22,236 nt of DNA from JAXHUK01 sp034189725 (GTDB lineage: Bacteria > Chloroflexota > Dehalococcoidia > SZUA-161). Position numbers and translations under genes: made by a program. A model generated the notes under the pieces. It saw only the letters and a list, made by a program, of their open reading frames with translations. It was not told the DNA's origin and did not search any database. Of this stretch, positions 21,901 to 22,236 are shown one piece after another (the first letter of the stretch is position 1; each line of letters begins with the position of its first letter). Where the stretch lies: contig JAXHUK010000085.1 in assembly GCA_034189725.1 (NCBI GenBank), forward strand, positions 1 to 22,236. The letters run 5' to 3'.

Positions 21901-22236
21901 ATGCTAGAACAAGCACTTGACCCACAGCGACAGGAAAAAGCACGCGAATACGCCAGGGCGACGAGACAACTGATATTGGTCGACCTGATACTTGGCGCAG
22001 TGTTTCTGCTCACGATCTGGCTCAGCGGAATTTCCAGCGGGCTGAGCAATCTTTTATCATTCCCGTACACAGTGAAGGTTGCCCTCTACTTTCTGGTTCT
22101 CATGATGAGCTATGGTATCCTGTCGGCACCACTCGGTTACTATCGTGACTTTGTCCTTCCTCATCGTTATGGCCTGTCACACCAAAGCTGGCAATCCTGG
22201 ATGGTCGATAAGGCCAAGGAAAGTATCTTAGGATTG
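21901..22236 (+). CDS. M48-type (Ste24/HtpX-like) membrane protease, N-terminal part (partial)
   Basis: The frame is open from ATG 21901 to the window end (112 residues visible). It starts MLEQALDPQRQEKAREYARA, then hydrophobic segments LILVDLILGAVFLLTIWLSG and VALYFLVLMMSYGILSAPLG, then YYRDFVLPHRYGLSHQSWQS. The segment from about YYRDF onward, with RYGLS and a following WMVDKAKE, matches the N-terminal domain of CAAX-protease/Ste24-like M48 peptidases. The HExxH zinc motif would lie beyond the window, so catalysis cannot be confirmed. There is no good Shine-Dalgarno; a six-codon frame (MKIRPC) ending four bases before this ATG may couple translation. The gap from the upstream gene is 64 bases. 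Confidence 0.75.
   Translation, partial: MLEQALDPQRQEKAREYARATRQLILVDLILGAVFLLTIWLSGISSGLSNLLSFPYTVKVALYFLVLMMSYGILSAPLGYYRDFVLPHRYGLSHQSWQSWMVDKAKESILGL

Noticed and set aside
1..22236. Mobile elements, CRISPR arrays, defence or toxin-antitoxin genes
   Set aside because: No transposase, integrase, spaced repeats or recognisable defence domains were found; the gene content is housekeeping throughout.

Overview
This window reads as a stretch of ordinary bacterial chromosome of intermediate GC content. Gene content and protein sequences suggest the Chloroflexota, most likely a Dehalococcoidia-type organism. The pointers are a threonyl-tRNA synthetase without a TGS domain, a dnaJ-hspR-clpC heat-shock cluster with a reduced-zinc-finger DnaJ, a DUF1385 gene beside ribosomal protein genes, and an archaeal-like Thi4 C-terminus at the left edge. 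The taxonomic call is inference from resemblance and was not tested by a search. No phage, insertion sequence, CRISPR array or obvious horizontally acquired island is visible.

Left part (1-4035): the tail of a Thi4-family gene, a 415-base non-genic stretch with direct repeats and a promoter, cinA on the plus strand, then three minus-strand genes. These are a CoA-pyrophosphatase-like Nudix hydrolase, a small zinc-ribbon protein and a DUF151 bifunctional-nuclease family protein. A mirror-image divergent promoter pair separates DUF151 from a tRNA-Val(GAC) gene.

Translation operon (4088-11946, plus strand): thrS, infC, rpmI, rplT, pheS and pheT, tightly packed with overlaps, followed by hisA and hisI. 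infC appears to start at an AUA codon, in keeping with IF3 autoregulation through a poor start codon. The Nudix gene appears to use an AUU start with an excellent Shine-Dalgarno sequence.

Minus-strand block (11854-17725): in transcription order, dnaJ, hspR and clpC form a stress cluster, ending at a strong hairpin. rplU, rpmA and rpmE follow, with a consensus promoter and a rho-independent terminator. A DUF1385 membrane protein gene is last, and its 3' end overlaps the 3' end of hisI by 93 bases on the opposite strand. dnaJ and the divergent hsp20 share a 205-base AT-rich control region.

Right part (17931-22236, plus strand): hsp20 with its own terminator; then mtaB (tRNA methylthiotransferase), a CNNM/CBS/CorC-domain membrane protein, a DUF2344 radical-SAM-linked protein and the start of an M48-type membrane protease, cut by the window edge.

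The most notable points are regulatory rather than a new enzyme system: the two non-canonical start codons, a repeated element shared by the clpC and hspR leaders, a palindrome on the dnaJ -35 box, and the antisense overlap of hisI with the DUF1385 gene. I did not find a clear, previously undescribed multi-gene system.
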